A stretch of 64,000 nt of DNA from Syngnathus acus (taxonomy: Eukaryota > Chordata > Actinopteri > Syngnathiformes > Syngnathidae), in contig NC_051089.1 of NCBI RefSeq assembly GCF_901709675.1, positions 7,311,476 through 7,375,475 of the forward strand, read 5' to 3'. Both the position numbers and the translations under genes were made by a program. The notes under the pieces are model-generated. The model was not told the DNA's origin and made no database searches. It was given only the letters and a program-made list of their open reading frames with translations. Below, piece by piece: positions 55,301 to 64,000 of the stretch. Positions within the stretch are counted from its first letter, which is position 1; each line of letters starts with the position of its first letter.

Positions 55301-56177
55301 ATCATAAGACACATTCGACGGTATCTATGAAGGTGCACCATTTTCATTATTTCCGTTGGATCATCATATCTACTCAGCCTAATTTAGTCTAATCCAGTTT
55401 AAAATTGTTTGTCTTGGCAGAGATCTTTGACGATGTGTGACATCATCGATATACATCTATATATACAATGTCAAAGATGCTGGTTTGAGATGAGTTTTGA
55501 ATCTGAATCTGTGCTATCCATTTGTTTTTAGGAGAGAGATGGATGAACTTGAAGAGCTCCAGAAGAGAGAGAGACTCTGTCTACTAAAGGTGAAGGAGCA
55601 GAGAGCCAAACTCTACCAAGCTTACAGATGGCACCACCTACTCAGCACCGAGCAGGTTGGTCATGCACACCTTGTTATTAGATCTGGTCATGATGGAGGT
55701 TCCATGTAGTATCTGCTTTTGAGACTGATGTAGCTCAGTCTTTCATGATTGAGGGGTGACAAGTAAAATGGAAAGCTTGTTTTATTGTCTTAAGCATGCA
55801 GTTCATTGGGCATTTAGTTCGGAGGAAAAGTTTTGGTGCTCCTATAATCCTCTGCTGGTGTCTTCTCTTTCTATAGTTACTTTATACATTGTTGTCTCTT
55901 TTTCTGCATATGTCTGGGGACTCTTTCCCTTCATAGCTCTAACCTTGTCAGCAGTGAATAGATGGCTCTCCCACACAGTTCATCCTTCTGCACTTCTTGG
56001 ACCCCGACCCACACACACTAAGAGACACACACGCACGCAGACATACTCACACATGTACACGGAGGCATACTCACAGCTTACCAAAAGGCCCCAAGTCCCT
56101 CTGACAGAGACAGAGATGCTGTGTTCTTGGGGTCAACATCATTGCTCTTCCCTTAGCTTGCTCGTTGCCATGGTGGG

Positions 56178-56209
<32 letters not shown>

Positions 56210-58253
56210 ACATGTTTGTGTTTTTTTTTATTTTGCCTCTGAAACATGTCTCATAAGCAGTTAGATAAGGTGTTCAGTCAATATCAAAATTCTGTTTGTA
56301 GGATTAGTATACAAAGTTGTGATTAGTTTTTATTTATGTATAATTGAATGAACTGAAGTGACTATTTGTTTTTTTGTTAAAATGAGTTCATCAATGTAAG
56401 AACACACATGATCTGCCATTGCCCAGTTTAATATATTTGTACTGAATGGAGTTTATTTTAGTAATACAAACTAAATCCCTGTCAATAACCTTTACTAATC
56501 AACTAGTCTCTAAATATTATTTTGAAAAGAGCTGAGAACAAGACACTCCTCATTTTCTACTTAAGCCCTTTTCTCATTTTAGGAGTGTCCTAAATGGCAA
56601 GTGGCGTTATTAGCATATAAAGTAGAGTCCTACAACTCAAAGCTTTGGTCTGGTAATTAAAGTGCATGCAAAAGGATCACTGTGATGTGAATAATTCTGG
56701 CTCAGTCAGGCCTAGTGGAACAAATCCACTTCAGATCTTGTTCATGTGTGTAGTTCTGCTTGTGTTACCAATTCTTGTCATCTGCTGATGTAAAGTAATG
56801 TGAACATGCTTTCTATCTCTTACCCTCACTCTGTCTTTAGCGACGAGGGGTCTTCAACTCTCCATTCAGGACGGCCCCCCATGAGATGGAGTTACTACTG
56901 AGGCAGGTCAAGTACCAGGCCCCGACCAAGGTTGTCCCTCAGGACTACGCTCATCTCACACCTGCAGCTCCAACGCTCCCCAGTTTTTATGGGTCTATTG
57001 AATCCCCGTGGAAGACATTGAGAGCCTGCTGTTCCCCTAAGCCCGTACTTCCCCGCATAGGCAGCACGAAACAGAAGGTAAGATGGGATTCAATCGGAAT
57101 TGCACATCACTGAACATGCAAAGTATTAAATTCTGTGTCGGAATGAGGAATTGAAAATTCCAAAATTCATATCTTTTTCTGGCCCCATGCCACACCTGTC
57201 CACAAAATTTGATTGATATCAATGTAGTCTTTTTGGTTTACATAATTATGATTATAATCTGGAAGATGGGGCGAAAATCAAACTAAGCCCTGCAGTTATG
57301 AGAACAATAGTGTCTTCCTCAGGATTTCACACCACAACATGAATGTATAGAGAATATATAGTTTTTTTCTGATGTGGAGATTTAATAACAATAAAAACAT
57401 TGAGCAGAATGACAAAAATATAACCGATATAAGTTTACTATATTCTGTCCAATTAATGCTGACAGACGCTGTTTTCATTTCTTTTCATTCTTTCTTTTGC
57501 TCTCACCCCTTCACCCCTAACAAGTGTGATAACTATCTGCTAGTGATGGATAAGGTTGAGATGCAGGCTGAGGAAGTGGTCAGGCCAGGCCACTGATCCC
57601 TTGGCGATAGGGGCAAGGACAGGTTGCCCCACACCTGGCTCTCCCTCCGCCCCTCGCCCCCCACCCGCCATTTAAAACGCCAACAAGGTCACCTCCGTAA
57701 AGCAACAGCACGTACCAGCTCCTTGATCTGTACTGTACTAATTAAACATTCGCACAAGTTACACAGTTGTGTGAGCACTTACACTGGAGAATTGTGGATA
57801 TGGAGAAATCGTGTTTAAATGATTACGCCACTTGAATCTCGTCGTACAGACAGGACATGACTTTTCTTCATCTTGCTCCCGCATTGACACGACTCGCCTT
57901 TTTTCATCGCTCCCTCATCCTCAGACGGGCTTAGATTTATTCTCAGTCTTTTTTCTCTTCACTCGTTGCCTCTCTCGTGCGCTCACAGGAGGAGAGATGA
58001 AGAGGATTGACTTCTGCTTTTAGCAGTAAACCACCACCTGTGGGAGAGAGATCAGACTAAGAGAGATGGGAGAAGCTGAAGCTGTTATCATTAACTGATA
58101 CTAGTTTCTTTGGTTCTCTCAGGTCCGGATCAGAGACCCCGAGCAGATGTGGGAGCAAAGTGGACTTGTTGCTGAGTCCTCTGTTGGTCTGCAGACCTCG
58201 TGCGCACACTTGGAGGAGGCTCAGAATAGGTTGCGACTCTACAGTAGCACACT
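43804..58253 (+). CDS. SPATA17: Spermatogenesis-associated protein 17 (IQ-motif protein), eight joined exons, 3' end open
   Basis: Exons at 43804-43871, 44122-44211, 45160-45241, 46852-46902, 49105-49208, 55532-55655, 56841-57077 and 58123-58253 all have GT-AG borders and matching phases. They give 295 codons plus two bases. Three IQ motifs are visible: LQSWFRGFRVR (residues 39-49), IQKIWRGFRAR (62-72) and IQRRWRGFFVR (98-108). A charged, probably helical segment follows at about 132-165, then LLSTEQRRGVFNSPFR (168-183) and a proline-rich part. Human SPATA17 (about 361 residues) has the same order: MATLARLQ start, SWFRG, WWRSF, IQRRWRGYRVRKY and LLSTKQ...NSPFR. The family binds calmodulin and is linked to sperm and flagellar function. 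No signal peptide or membrane span is seen. The start at 43804 has G at -3 and G at +4 and matches the human N-terminus. An in-frame ATG at 43735 would add 23 residues, but the X-box lies inside that extension, so it is probably promoter or 5' UTR. The C-terminus is not settled. Confidence 0.93.
44122..44211 (+). CDS. SPATA17: SPATA17 coding exon 2, first IQ motif
   Basis: The acceptor is a run of T, then ctgcttcag; the donor is CAG|GTAATG. The exon completes Arg23 and encodes KVEETRQREYMGAVRLQSWF and RGFRVRLYI, ending with two bases of Arg53. LQSWFRGFRVR is an IQ motif with Leu in place of Ile at position 1. Human has IQSWFRGCQVR at this place. Confidence 0.93.
45160..45241 (+). CDS. SPATA17: SPATA17 coding exon 3, second IQ motif
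   Basis: The acceptor is tttatgacag and the donor ATG|GTAAGC. The exon encodes residues 53-80, HLHEKAVIIQKIWRGFRARA followed by RYRQMVM. IQKIWRGFRAR is a full IQ consensus, and human has IIQKWWRSFLGRKQY here. The exon ends in phase 0. Confidence 0.93.
46852..46902 (+). CDS. SPATA17: SPATA17 coding exon 4 (17 codons)
   Basis: This 51-base exon encodes residues 81-97, EAYFIMKTNFYNEMAIR, which matches human VAYYTMMMNLYNAMAVR. The acceptor is gtgttcacag and the donor AGG|GTAAAT. It is too short to be found as an open frame and is identified by homology and by phase-0 fit on both sides. Confidence 0.92.
46903..49104 (+). other. SPATA17 intron 4
   Basis: 2202 bases holding the SINE remnant at 47965-48172 and a unique block at about 48460-48830. 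No nested gene is seen. Confidence 0.8.
47965..48172 (+). mobile_element. Diverged tRNA-derived SINE in intron 4
   Basis: AGAAGTTTGAACCCCACAGG resembles a tRNA B box and T arm (GGTTCGAACCCC). Near the end CAGCATTACCCTTGACCAAG GCACC matches the module seen at about 25524-25548 at most positions. The shared module suggests both copies descend from the same or related SINE families. Confidence 0.5.
49105..49208 (+). CDS. SPATA17: SPATA17 coding exon 5, third IQ motif
   Basis: The acceptor is cttttcctctacag and the donor AG|GTAAAG. The exon encodes residues 98-131, IQRRWRGFFVRKYIHSFYSR and KSYLEKIVRTNGLV, ending with two bases of Arg132. This is the best-conserved block, with human IQRRWRGYRVRKYLFNYYYL. 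The intron before it falls exactly ahead of the Ile-Gln pair of the motif. Confidence 0.95.
49251..49308. repeat. (TA)n microsatellite in intron 5
   Basis: A first (TA)7 at 49251-49264 and a pure (TA)20 at 49269-49308, 43 bases after the exon 5 donor. Confidence 0.97.
54955..55235. mobile_element. Possible hAT-like fragment with GATACC/GGTATC words
   Basis: TATTGGGCCGATACGGC, GGGTATCGGGTACTC, GTCGATACCAGTCATTGATA and later GGTATCAGTACTTGAGTACT recall DNA-transposon remnants seen in fish. No clear termini are visible. It lies in intron 5, about 300 bases before exon 6. Confidence 0.35.
55532..55655 (+). CDS. SPATA17: SPATA17 coding exon 6, charged probable coiled coil
   Basis: The acceptor is tttgtttttag and the donor CAG|GTTGGT. 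The exon encodes residues 132-173: RREMDELEELQKRERLCLL, a Lys/Glu/Arg-rich helix, then AYRWHHLLSTEQ. The matching human segment is EFAEMKEREEKKANLEREEK followed by ARKMHYLLSTKQ. The composition suggests a coiled coil. The exon ends in phase 0. Confidence 0.93.
56181..56208. repeat. (GT)14 microsatellite in intron 6
   Basis: Pure GT dinucleotides. Confidence 0.97.
56841..57077 (+). CDS. SPATA17: SPATA17 coding exon 7, NSPFR block and proline-rich region
   Basis: The acceptor is ctctgtctttag and the donor AAG|GTAAGA. The exon encodes residues 174-252. It starts RRGVFNSPFRTAPHEMELLL (human IPGIYNSPFRKEPDPWELQL), then enters a Pro/Ser/Thr-rich, poorly conserved stretch. It ends near KPVLPRIGSTKQK, which recalls human EILPPINRKQ. 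The length is 79 whole codons. Confidence 0.9.
58123..58253 (+). CDS. SPATA17: SPATA17 coding exon 8 (end uncertain: 58253 or 58243)
   Basis: The acceptor is tggttctctcag. The exon encodes VRIRDPEQMWEQSGLVAESS, then VGLQTSCAHLEEAQNRLRLY and SST. RIRDPEQMWEQ matches human PFRDITEVLEQ, and LEEAQNRLR matches LKLAREELR. The best donor is ACT|GTGAGT at 58254, leaving two bases, CT. An alternative donor, ACA|GTAGCA at 58244, leaves one base. Without splicing the frame stops at once (CTG TGA), so the choice of donor decides the C-terminus. Confidence 0.85.
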
Positions 58254-59321
58254 GTGAGTCAAACGAGTCAAATTTTTTTGAACCGAGTCTGATACATTCA
58301 CACATGGGCCACAACATTAGGTAGACTCCATTCATTTTAATTTATTATACAGGGAGAACATGAAAACTAGATTTTCCGAAATTAAGGCTTTAGTGAGCCT
58401 TACAAATAACATTTAATCCTTATCTGTGCCTTTCAAAAGATAAAAAGAAAAAAAAGCCACATTTATAAACAATTACAATATTTGCTTTGGAAAACTTTTA
58501 GGTTCAAATATCTTGAACCACAAAAAAAGGTTGCCATTAAAACCAGTTACATAAAACTCATGAAATATTATGTAATTAATTTTGATCCTTCAGCCAATTT
58601 AAGATTGCCTTTAAACGAGTCTTAAAATGCTTACATTGCACTTTCTTAATCCAACTGAGACTCTGTGAAAAGTTTGACTGTCACACCACATGACAGCCAA
58701 AATACGTATAAGACACACCTCAATGTGGCGCACTGAAACAGTGCAAACTACAACCACCAAATGAACACATCCAAATGTGGTGATTATTTTAATAGTGCAC
58801 ATTTCTTATTAAGAGTGTCGCATGCTTTTCCGTGTAATTAAGACCCCAGTGTGTGTGCGCATGTATGTAACAAGTGTCGCTGCGGTGTATTTCTGACTTT
58901 GTTAAACACTTGATTAGAACCTCATTACCACTCACAGACTAATCTACTCGGCTATGTGTGAAGTGCTTGTATTAACCCTCAGCTTGATCTCGCGCACGCT
59001 GTAATTTCCCTGGCAACAGAACAAAAGACCACCCGTTTTTTCCTCACCACTTTACCCTTTGTTGGTATTTAGCACCGCTTCATTCAAGCAAATGAAGCTG
59101 CACGGATAAGGATGCAAGTGTCTGACATGGAAATTCAATGACTGTAGCAATGCCAGGTGAAATAACAGCTGGTGATTCAAACCAGTTCCGGTGAAGATAA
59201 TAAATAGAAAAATATCAGAAACAGCTTCCTGTGATGCATTGCACTTCTACATCGCCGAAAACTTCAAACACAATAATAAATGTGTGAAAAAAAATGAATA
59301 TCTGTTTTTTGCTTTGTCCAG

Positions 59322-59404
59322 AAGATATACGCCACCATTTGAAACACAGCAGCAATGACATTCCTTGTCCACGCAATGCCAAGACCTTCGCATACCAACA
59401 GAAG
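59322..59404 (+). CDS. Candidate SPATA17 exon 9
   Basis: A stretch of 83 bases lies between a strong acceptor (tttttgctttgtccag) and a donor CAGAAG|GTAGGT. Joined to the weaker exon 8 donor at 58244 it reads on for 28 codons (KDIRHHLKHSSNDIPCPRNA then KTFAYQQK) and ends in phase 0. Joined to the stronger donor at 58254 it reads LRYTPPFETQQQ and stops, giving a protein of 307 residues. Similarity to the human C-terminus is faint at best (ND...P...Y..K). The splice-site quality is visible; its use is inferred. Confidence 0.4.
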
Positions 59405-60913
59405 GTAGGTTGATAATTCTGAATACAAATATACTATATTTATTTACTGTATTTCTGGAAGTTCATAAGTCATTATTGGAAATGAGATATCCAATGACTA
59501 CATTGCTCTCAAGATAATGTGCACTTGGATAGAGTCCATTGCTACCTTTGTGGTTGACATGCAAATGCGTCCAGTTCACATAGATATATAAACAATAGAT
59601 TGGGGTTAACTGTGGGGTTACCATGGCTCCTGCCTCAAGTGTAACACAATATTCTTCCTTGAAATAAAAGAGGGGAAAAGAGAGACTTGGTGCAGTCAAG
59701 CCCTTTCAATTGGAGTTGCACAAATTTGTCAAAAGTGACAGCAATTTAATAAATCGCTGCTCTCTATCACACGCATATGTACACCCACCCACACACGCCA
59801 ACGCAATTCTCAGTTATGCCCTCCATTGCCCCCTCTCCATGTATACGTAAATGAGGTGTATGCATGGCCGTGCGTGTGTGTGTGTTGCATGTCGGAGAGT
59901 AAGAGTGTGTGCGCGTGGGCCCTGCGGTCTGGTCCAGGCATTAGGTAATTGACTGTGTCTTTGCTCAAGGCCTTTCATGGATCACCGTCCTTTATTAGCT
60001 CACTTCCCAGCATGCACACGCATACATATATGTGCATGCACACACACAAACTTCCCAGCAGTTCCACCCCAACCTCTTACCCCCCACTACCAGCAGCACC
60101 CAGACCCAATTGCCCGGAAACGAGGAGTGAAACAAGCGAGAGGGAAAAAGAGAGAGAAGAGCAAAAAAAAGGAGAGAACAGCGACACGGGACTGAACTAA
60201 CACGGCCCCGGGAAGTGGAGATAAATAAGAATGGGGATTGAGTGGGTGGATGAATGAGGTCTCCTGCAGCTGATAAATGGACCTGGACCAGTATAGTCTG
60301 TTCTGATCAGCTGGAGTCCGATTGAGTGTACATTTCCCTTTCTAAAAGACACCTGACCAGGGTTTGGGTTTGTTGAAAACAAAATGCTAATATTATGGCG
60401 GAACTAAGCACCCAATGGATTAAATATTTGATTTACTAGTATTTCCCAAGTCATAGCGATGTAACACAAGTGCTTTTGCAGGACGGTGTTGAGTAGATCT
60501 TGTTTCCCATCCTTGGCCCACTTTTATTATATTGCTCTCCCTCCGTTGTTTCATCCTCGTGTGCCTCTCTACCTCTATTTGCGCTCTCTTCTCCGCCCGT
60601 GTGGTAATTAGTGCGTAAGTCCTATCGTTGGAAGCACCCCCAGCTACAGCAGCAGCCAGCAGAGCTTTTTGTCACAGCTCAGAGGGCCAATGGAGTGGAC
60701 AGCTCAGCCTTGATACTCATCATCTTCATACTGCGCTAGGGCCACGGCTCCCCCGCAGCCACATTATCTGCCTATGCTATCCAGCCACGCTCCTAATTAT
60801 TTTCAAATCCCAGCCGAAGCCCTATCACCCGGCCTGCCACGTTAGCCCGCTCCGCTTGTAATCATCACCTTAAGCCTTGCTTTGTAGCCTCGAGTCCCAT
60901 CATTAGCATATCC

Positions 60914-60936
60914 CTTTTTTTTTTTTTTTTTTTTTT
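60914..60936. repeat. Poly(T) run of 23
   Basis: Uninterrupted T run. It could be the tail of a minus-strand retroposon, but the adjacent sequence is not recognised as one. Confidence 0.9.
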
Positions 60937-61832
60937 GCTAGCTGTATACTCTGCCTCTCTGGCTTGACCATCACGGCTCTGGAAATAGCCCATGACTCCT
61001 GGACCTTTATTTACCATACCCATCTGTGTCACAGCAAGAAAGGCTGTCAGTGTTAATGTGCTGTGCCCTGTCACGACTTGCAGCCATCCACACATAATCA
61101 CACTGATGACAGTCCCCACCTCTCCAGGAATTCAATGGCCCCACATCTTAGACCAAGGGGTGCTCGCCCTTCATCCATCGTCTGTGTGACCTTGCCCTCT
61201 TTACACAGGTTCCTCACCGACGATCAACTTCTTGGAAGTCTGAACTTTTCTGTTTTATGATTTCATGTGTGAATCACGATAACAGGCATTTAACTGGAGT
61301 CTACCTAAATTTGTATGTCTGAGTATTTGTAGTTCCAACCCGTTGCATGAGTAATGCATAATTTCAAATGTAGTTTCGGGAAAGCTTTCTCTGTCCGGAC
61401 TAATTTTGTGGCTACGTTATTAGCCATGTCACCAACGGTACTGCCTGTAACCATAAAAGGATAGCTAATTAGGAGACCACGTGCAAATCACATACACAAG
61501 ACTGAGTGGTCACGTCTGTGTTTGCTTGCGCTCCCAGCATATCCTTCCCCTCATATTAGACGGGCACCCATCACAAGTTTGAGAAAATAACGTCTGACCA
61601 CACGCACAGTCATGAAATGCAATCTTTAAATCTCAAAGTTTGAGCTTATAGTTGGCATTGGTACAGTATAAATGTGCACATGACTTCGAGGTGGTATACC
61701 CTTTTGCTCCCAGCTTTCTACCAGAATTATCACCACAACCAATGTATGCAGGTTCGTTTTAATGAGAGCAATATTCATCTGCAATTAAAACCCCAAAATG
61801 ATATACAAGTATAGATCATGTATATTGGTAGG

Positions 61833-61849
61833 GCAAGTAGGGGGCAGCT
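61833..61849 (+). promoter_or_regulatory. CTCF-type motif in the 3' part of SPATA17
   Basis: GCAAGTAGGGGGCAGCT fits the CTCF core on the + strand, with A for C at one position. It is oriented opposite to the site at 41697-41712, so the pair points outward. Confidence 0.4.
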
Positions 61850-62484
61850 AATGCTTGAAGTTCCCAGTGTTACCGAAACTATACATTTCCTGTTCTCGCT
61901 CGTGTCCATCTATCATCCGTCATGCTGCATAAGTGTAGTAGAGGTTACCATGGTGGGAAAGAAAGAACGTTAATTCTCCATAACAATTTTACAACATGCG
62001 TAAAACTCTGCAGCCCTTTCATTTGCACAGTCGTAAAACATTCCCGAACGCCATTTTCTTTCCCACTCGGGAGTGTGTGTTTTTCAATTAGCCCACACTT
62101 TGCCTCCATTATGGCGAAATTTTACTCCGAGAGGCCTTCAGCAGGCAGGATGATGAACACAGCCGAACGTACACGTGCGAGGTTTCAAGTATGCAATCTC
62201 AATTAAGTGATTAAGAGTGATGCTAACTTATCAAATGAGTGAATGGTTGACATAAGAGTTAAATAGTGTAGTGTAAAGAACACAACTTTGAATGTGATTC
62301 TGTTAAATTCACACAAATTTTAGTGGGTATTCTTTTTCTTGACGCAAAAAACAATTCTTAAACATTTGCTGATCTGGGTCTCACAAGAATTGCAAAAGTC
62401 TCTCACGATATGTTGAAGTCAGTGATTGGGCCGCCAATCTTAGAGGCATTTTAGTAAGTGCGGTATCTCAGGGGCATTCAACTA

Positions 62485-62508
62485 TCTCTCTCTCTGTCTC
62501 TCTCTCTG

Positions 62509-62557
<49 letters not shown>

Positions 62558-62570
62558 ATTTATTTATTTG
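62485..62570. repeat. (CT)n followed by (TTTA)n
   Basis: CT dinucleotides with a few TG and TT interruptions, then TTTATTTATTTATTTG. Confidence 0.96.
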
Positions 62571-63921
62571 CTTAGTTACTGTACATTTAAGTCAATAGTG
62601 AGAAACTTTATCGGCATACTTTGCCCGTTTTGCCTCTTTTTCAACTTGGCAGTCGACCTGTTTATGTGAAGACCTCATTGTTGCATTTGCTAGTAGATGG
62701 TTTACACAGTTTGGATGCATGCTTGCTCGCGCAAACTATGTGTGAGTTATTGCCAGTCAGCACAGGGTGCATGTGTGAGGGTGGGTGGGGGGAGAGTTGC
62801 ATGTCAGTAGGACCTGTAAAGCGAAGCAATCACAAATACTTAAATGTGCAAATGGCACTGATGTCCTGTGTTAAGCAGCCTGTGTTGACTGATGAGCCTG
62901 TTAACCCCGCCTGAAACAACTCCAGTGCAGGGGATTAGGCGTACACTCGGGCCTCGCAGGCTCCTATCCCATTTTGCATTGGAATTGTGCATATTTAATC
63001 TAAGGTGTGTGCCATGAAGCAAAGACCCCCACACACACACACACCCTTCATCTATTCCCAGTTTCTCATTATTGATGTGCAACAGCACCTCGAGGCTGGG
63101 GTCCTTAATTCACCAGCAGCAATCTTAATCTAAACCTCAGTCTCTGCCCCTCTTTCCTGCAGTGTGCGGCCTCACCTGAAACCAAATCTTTCTTGTAGCC
63201 TTCATTCCAACAGTCCTCTCCTCTCTGCTTTATCTGTTACATGGTATATGTTTGTTTCTTTGTCTAGCATCAAGCAGCTGTTGTTCAAAGTTTGGGTCCT
63301 CTTGTCTGTGACTGATTATGGAAAAAATAAAAGCACAAATAATATACTACCATAATCGTAATCATAATTGACAAAAATGGATTTGGTTGAGATTTTCAAA
63401 CTCCTCCTTTGAATTTAATGTCCAAAAATACTCTATCACTTTACATTTACTTTTTTTAATTAAATTATAGTTGGACTACTTTCTCTCATATCAAATTTTC
63501 CATTAAAGCACACTAAACAGAGATCTGAGACAACTTTATTATCTCTGCCAGTAGTCTCTCACTTCTGTTGTAAATCGGACTTATGCTCTTTTTTGTGTGG
63601 ATTCTGCCTTTTACTTTCTATGTGTTGAAGCGTACTGTATGGGGCTTCTTTGTCTGTTCCCTTATTGATAGGATTAAGTGTCAATGACAAAGGCTCGCTC
63701 TCTCATCTCAGTTCGCCCCACAACACTTTTATCTTCATGGCAGTCAGCATGTTGTCTTATTTTTTGACTTATCTTTCCTTTTTTTAATTTCTCATCCATG
63801 CTAACACCACCGCAATTTTGTGTGTGTGTGTGCGCATGAACATAGCTTCAAGAAGGACCCCGTGCTGTTTGTGTAATTTCTTGTTTGTACATGTTTCTAG
63901 ACCTCTTTGTGCCCTGCACAG

Positions 63922-64000
63922 GAGGAGGAGATATGCAGAGAGGTTGAACAAGACAAGAGAGATTGGTGGAAATGGAAAGACATGAGGGGAGGGATGGGGT
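63922..64000 (+). other. Possible further exon cut by the window edge
   Basis: An acceptor-like ctctttgtgccctgcacag is followed by an open frame to the end of the window. In phase 0 it reads EEEICREVEQDKRDWWKWKD. This phase would follow candidate exon 9. The stretch is purine-rich and short, so the open frame may be chance. I see no clear match to the human SPATA17 C-terminus. Confidence 0.15.

Larger units (their letters stand above)
49209..55531 (+). other. SPATA17 intron 5, the largest
   Basis: 6323 bases with (TA)n at its start and a possible hAT fragment near its end. Unique blocks at about 51540-51800 and 52340-52560 carry TAATTGG, CCAATCA and TTTGCATAT words. These blocks may be enhancers. 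No nested gene is seen. Confidence 0.8.
55656..58122 (+). other. SPATA17 introns 6 and 7
   Basis: Intron 6 (1185 bases) holds (GT)14 and an open frame of 166 codons that is partly microsatellite. Intron 7 (1045 bases) shows no recognisable element. Confidence 0.8.
58254..63921 (+). other. Region 3' of exon 8: intron 8 or 3' flank
   Basis: Contains candidate exon 9, a CTCF-type motif, a poly(T) run and a (CT)n tract. 60600-60900 is unique and GC-moderate, with a conserved-element texture. I searched by eye for the human SPATA17 C-terminal block (FSSYHK, LFSKYGKLYSKAG) and did not find it. Confidence 0.6.

Noticed and set aside
55756-56256. Plus-strand open frame of 166 codons in intron 6
   Set aside because: Its end is a (GT)14 translation and the rest shows no family; it lies between two well-supported exons.
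60914-60936. Poly(T) run as the tail of a processed pseudogene on the minus strand
   Set aside because: The sequence next to it shows no coding similarity and no target-site duplication was seen.

Overview
The window is vertebrate nuclear DNA, most likely from a teleost fish. The grounds are intron-split coding sequence with GT-AG junctions, a very high density of (CA/GT)n microsatellites, worn tRNA-derived SINE and hAT-like fragments, and one gene readable as the fish form of a mammalian gene. There is no bacterial-type gene layout. Nearly all long open frames on either strand are microsatellite translations or chance frames. I cannot name the species.

The only protein-coding gene I can support is SPATA17 (spermatogenesis associated 17) on the + strand. 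Eight coding exons, joined from 43804 to 58253, read without interruption for 295 codons. They carry three IQ (calmodulin-binding) motifs, a charged probable coiled coil, the family block around LLSTEQ...NSPFR and a proline-rich stretch. An X-box (RFX site, GTTTCCTAGGCAAC) lies 24 bases upstream of the chosen ATG, which fits control by the ciliary/flagellar gene programme. The C-terminal end is unresolved. Exon 8 has two possible donors, a candidate exon 9 lies at 59322-59404, and a further weak candidate touches the window edge. The human C-terminal block was not found.

Positions 1-43700 look like a gene-poor intergenic region. They hold many simple repeats, including a pure (CA)173 at 18387-18732 and (AC)51 at 15692-15793. 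They also hold a tRNA-Ile-like SINE remnant at about 25405-25560 and two hAT-like terminal fragments. Several non-repetitive stretches rich in homeodomain and POU words look like developmental enhancers. One orphan stretch with good splice sites (17908-18027) could be an exon of an unannotated transcript. A CTCF-type motif lies 2.1 kb upstream of SPATA17 and another lies in its 3' part.

The introns of SPATA17 run from 250 bases to 6.3 kb. They hold (TA)n, (GT)n and (CT)n tracts, a second SINE remnant, a third hAT-like fragment and several enhancer-like unique stretches. I found no rRNA, tRNA, CRISPR array or complete mobile element, and no previously undescribed system.
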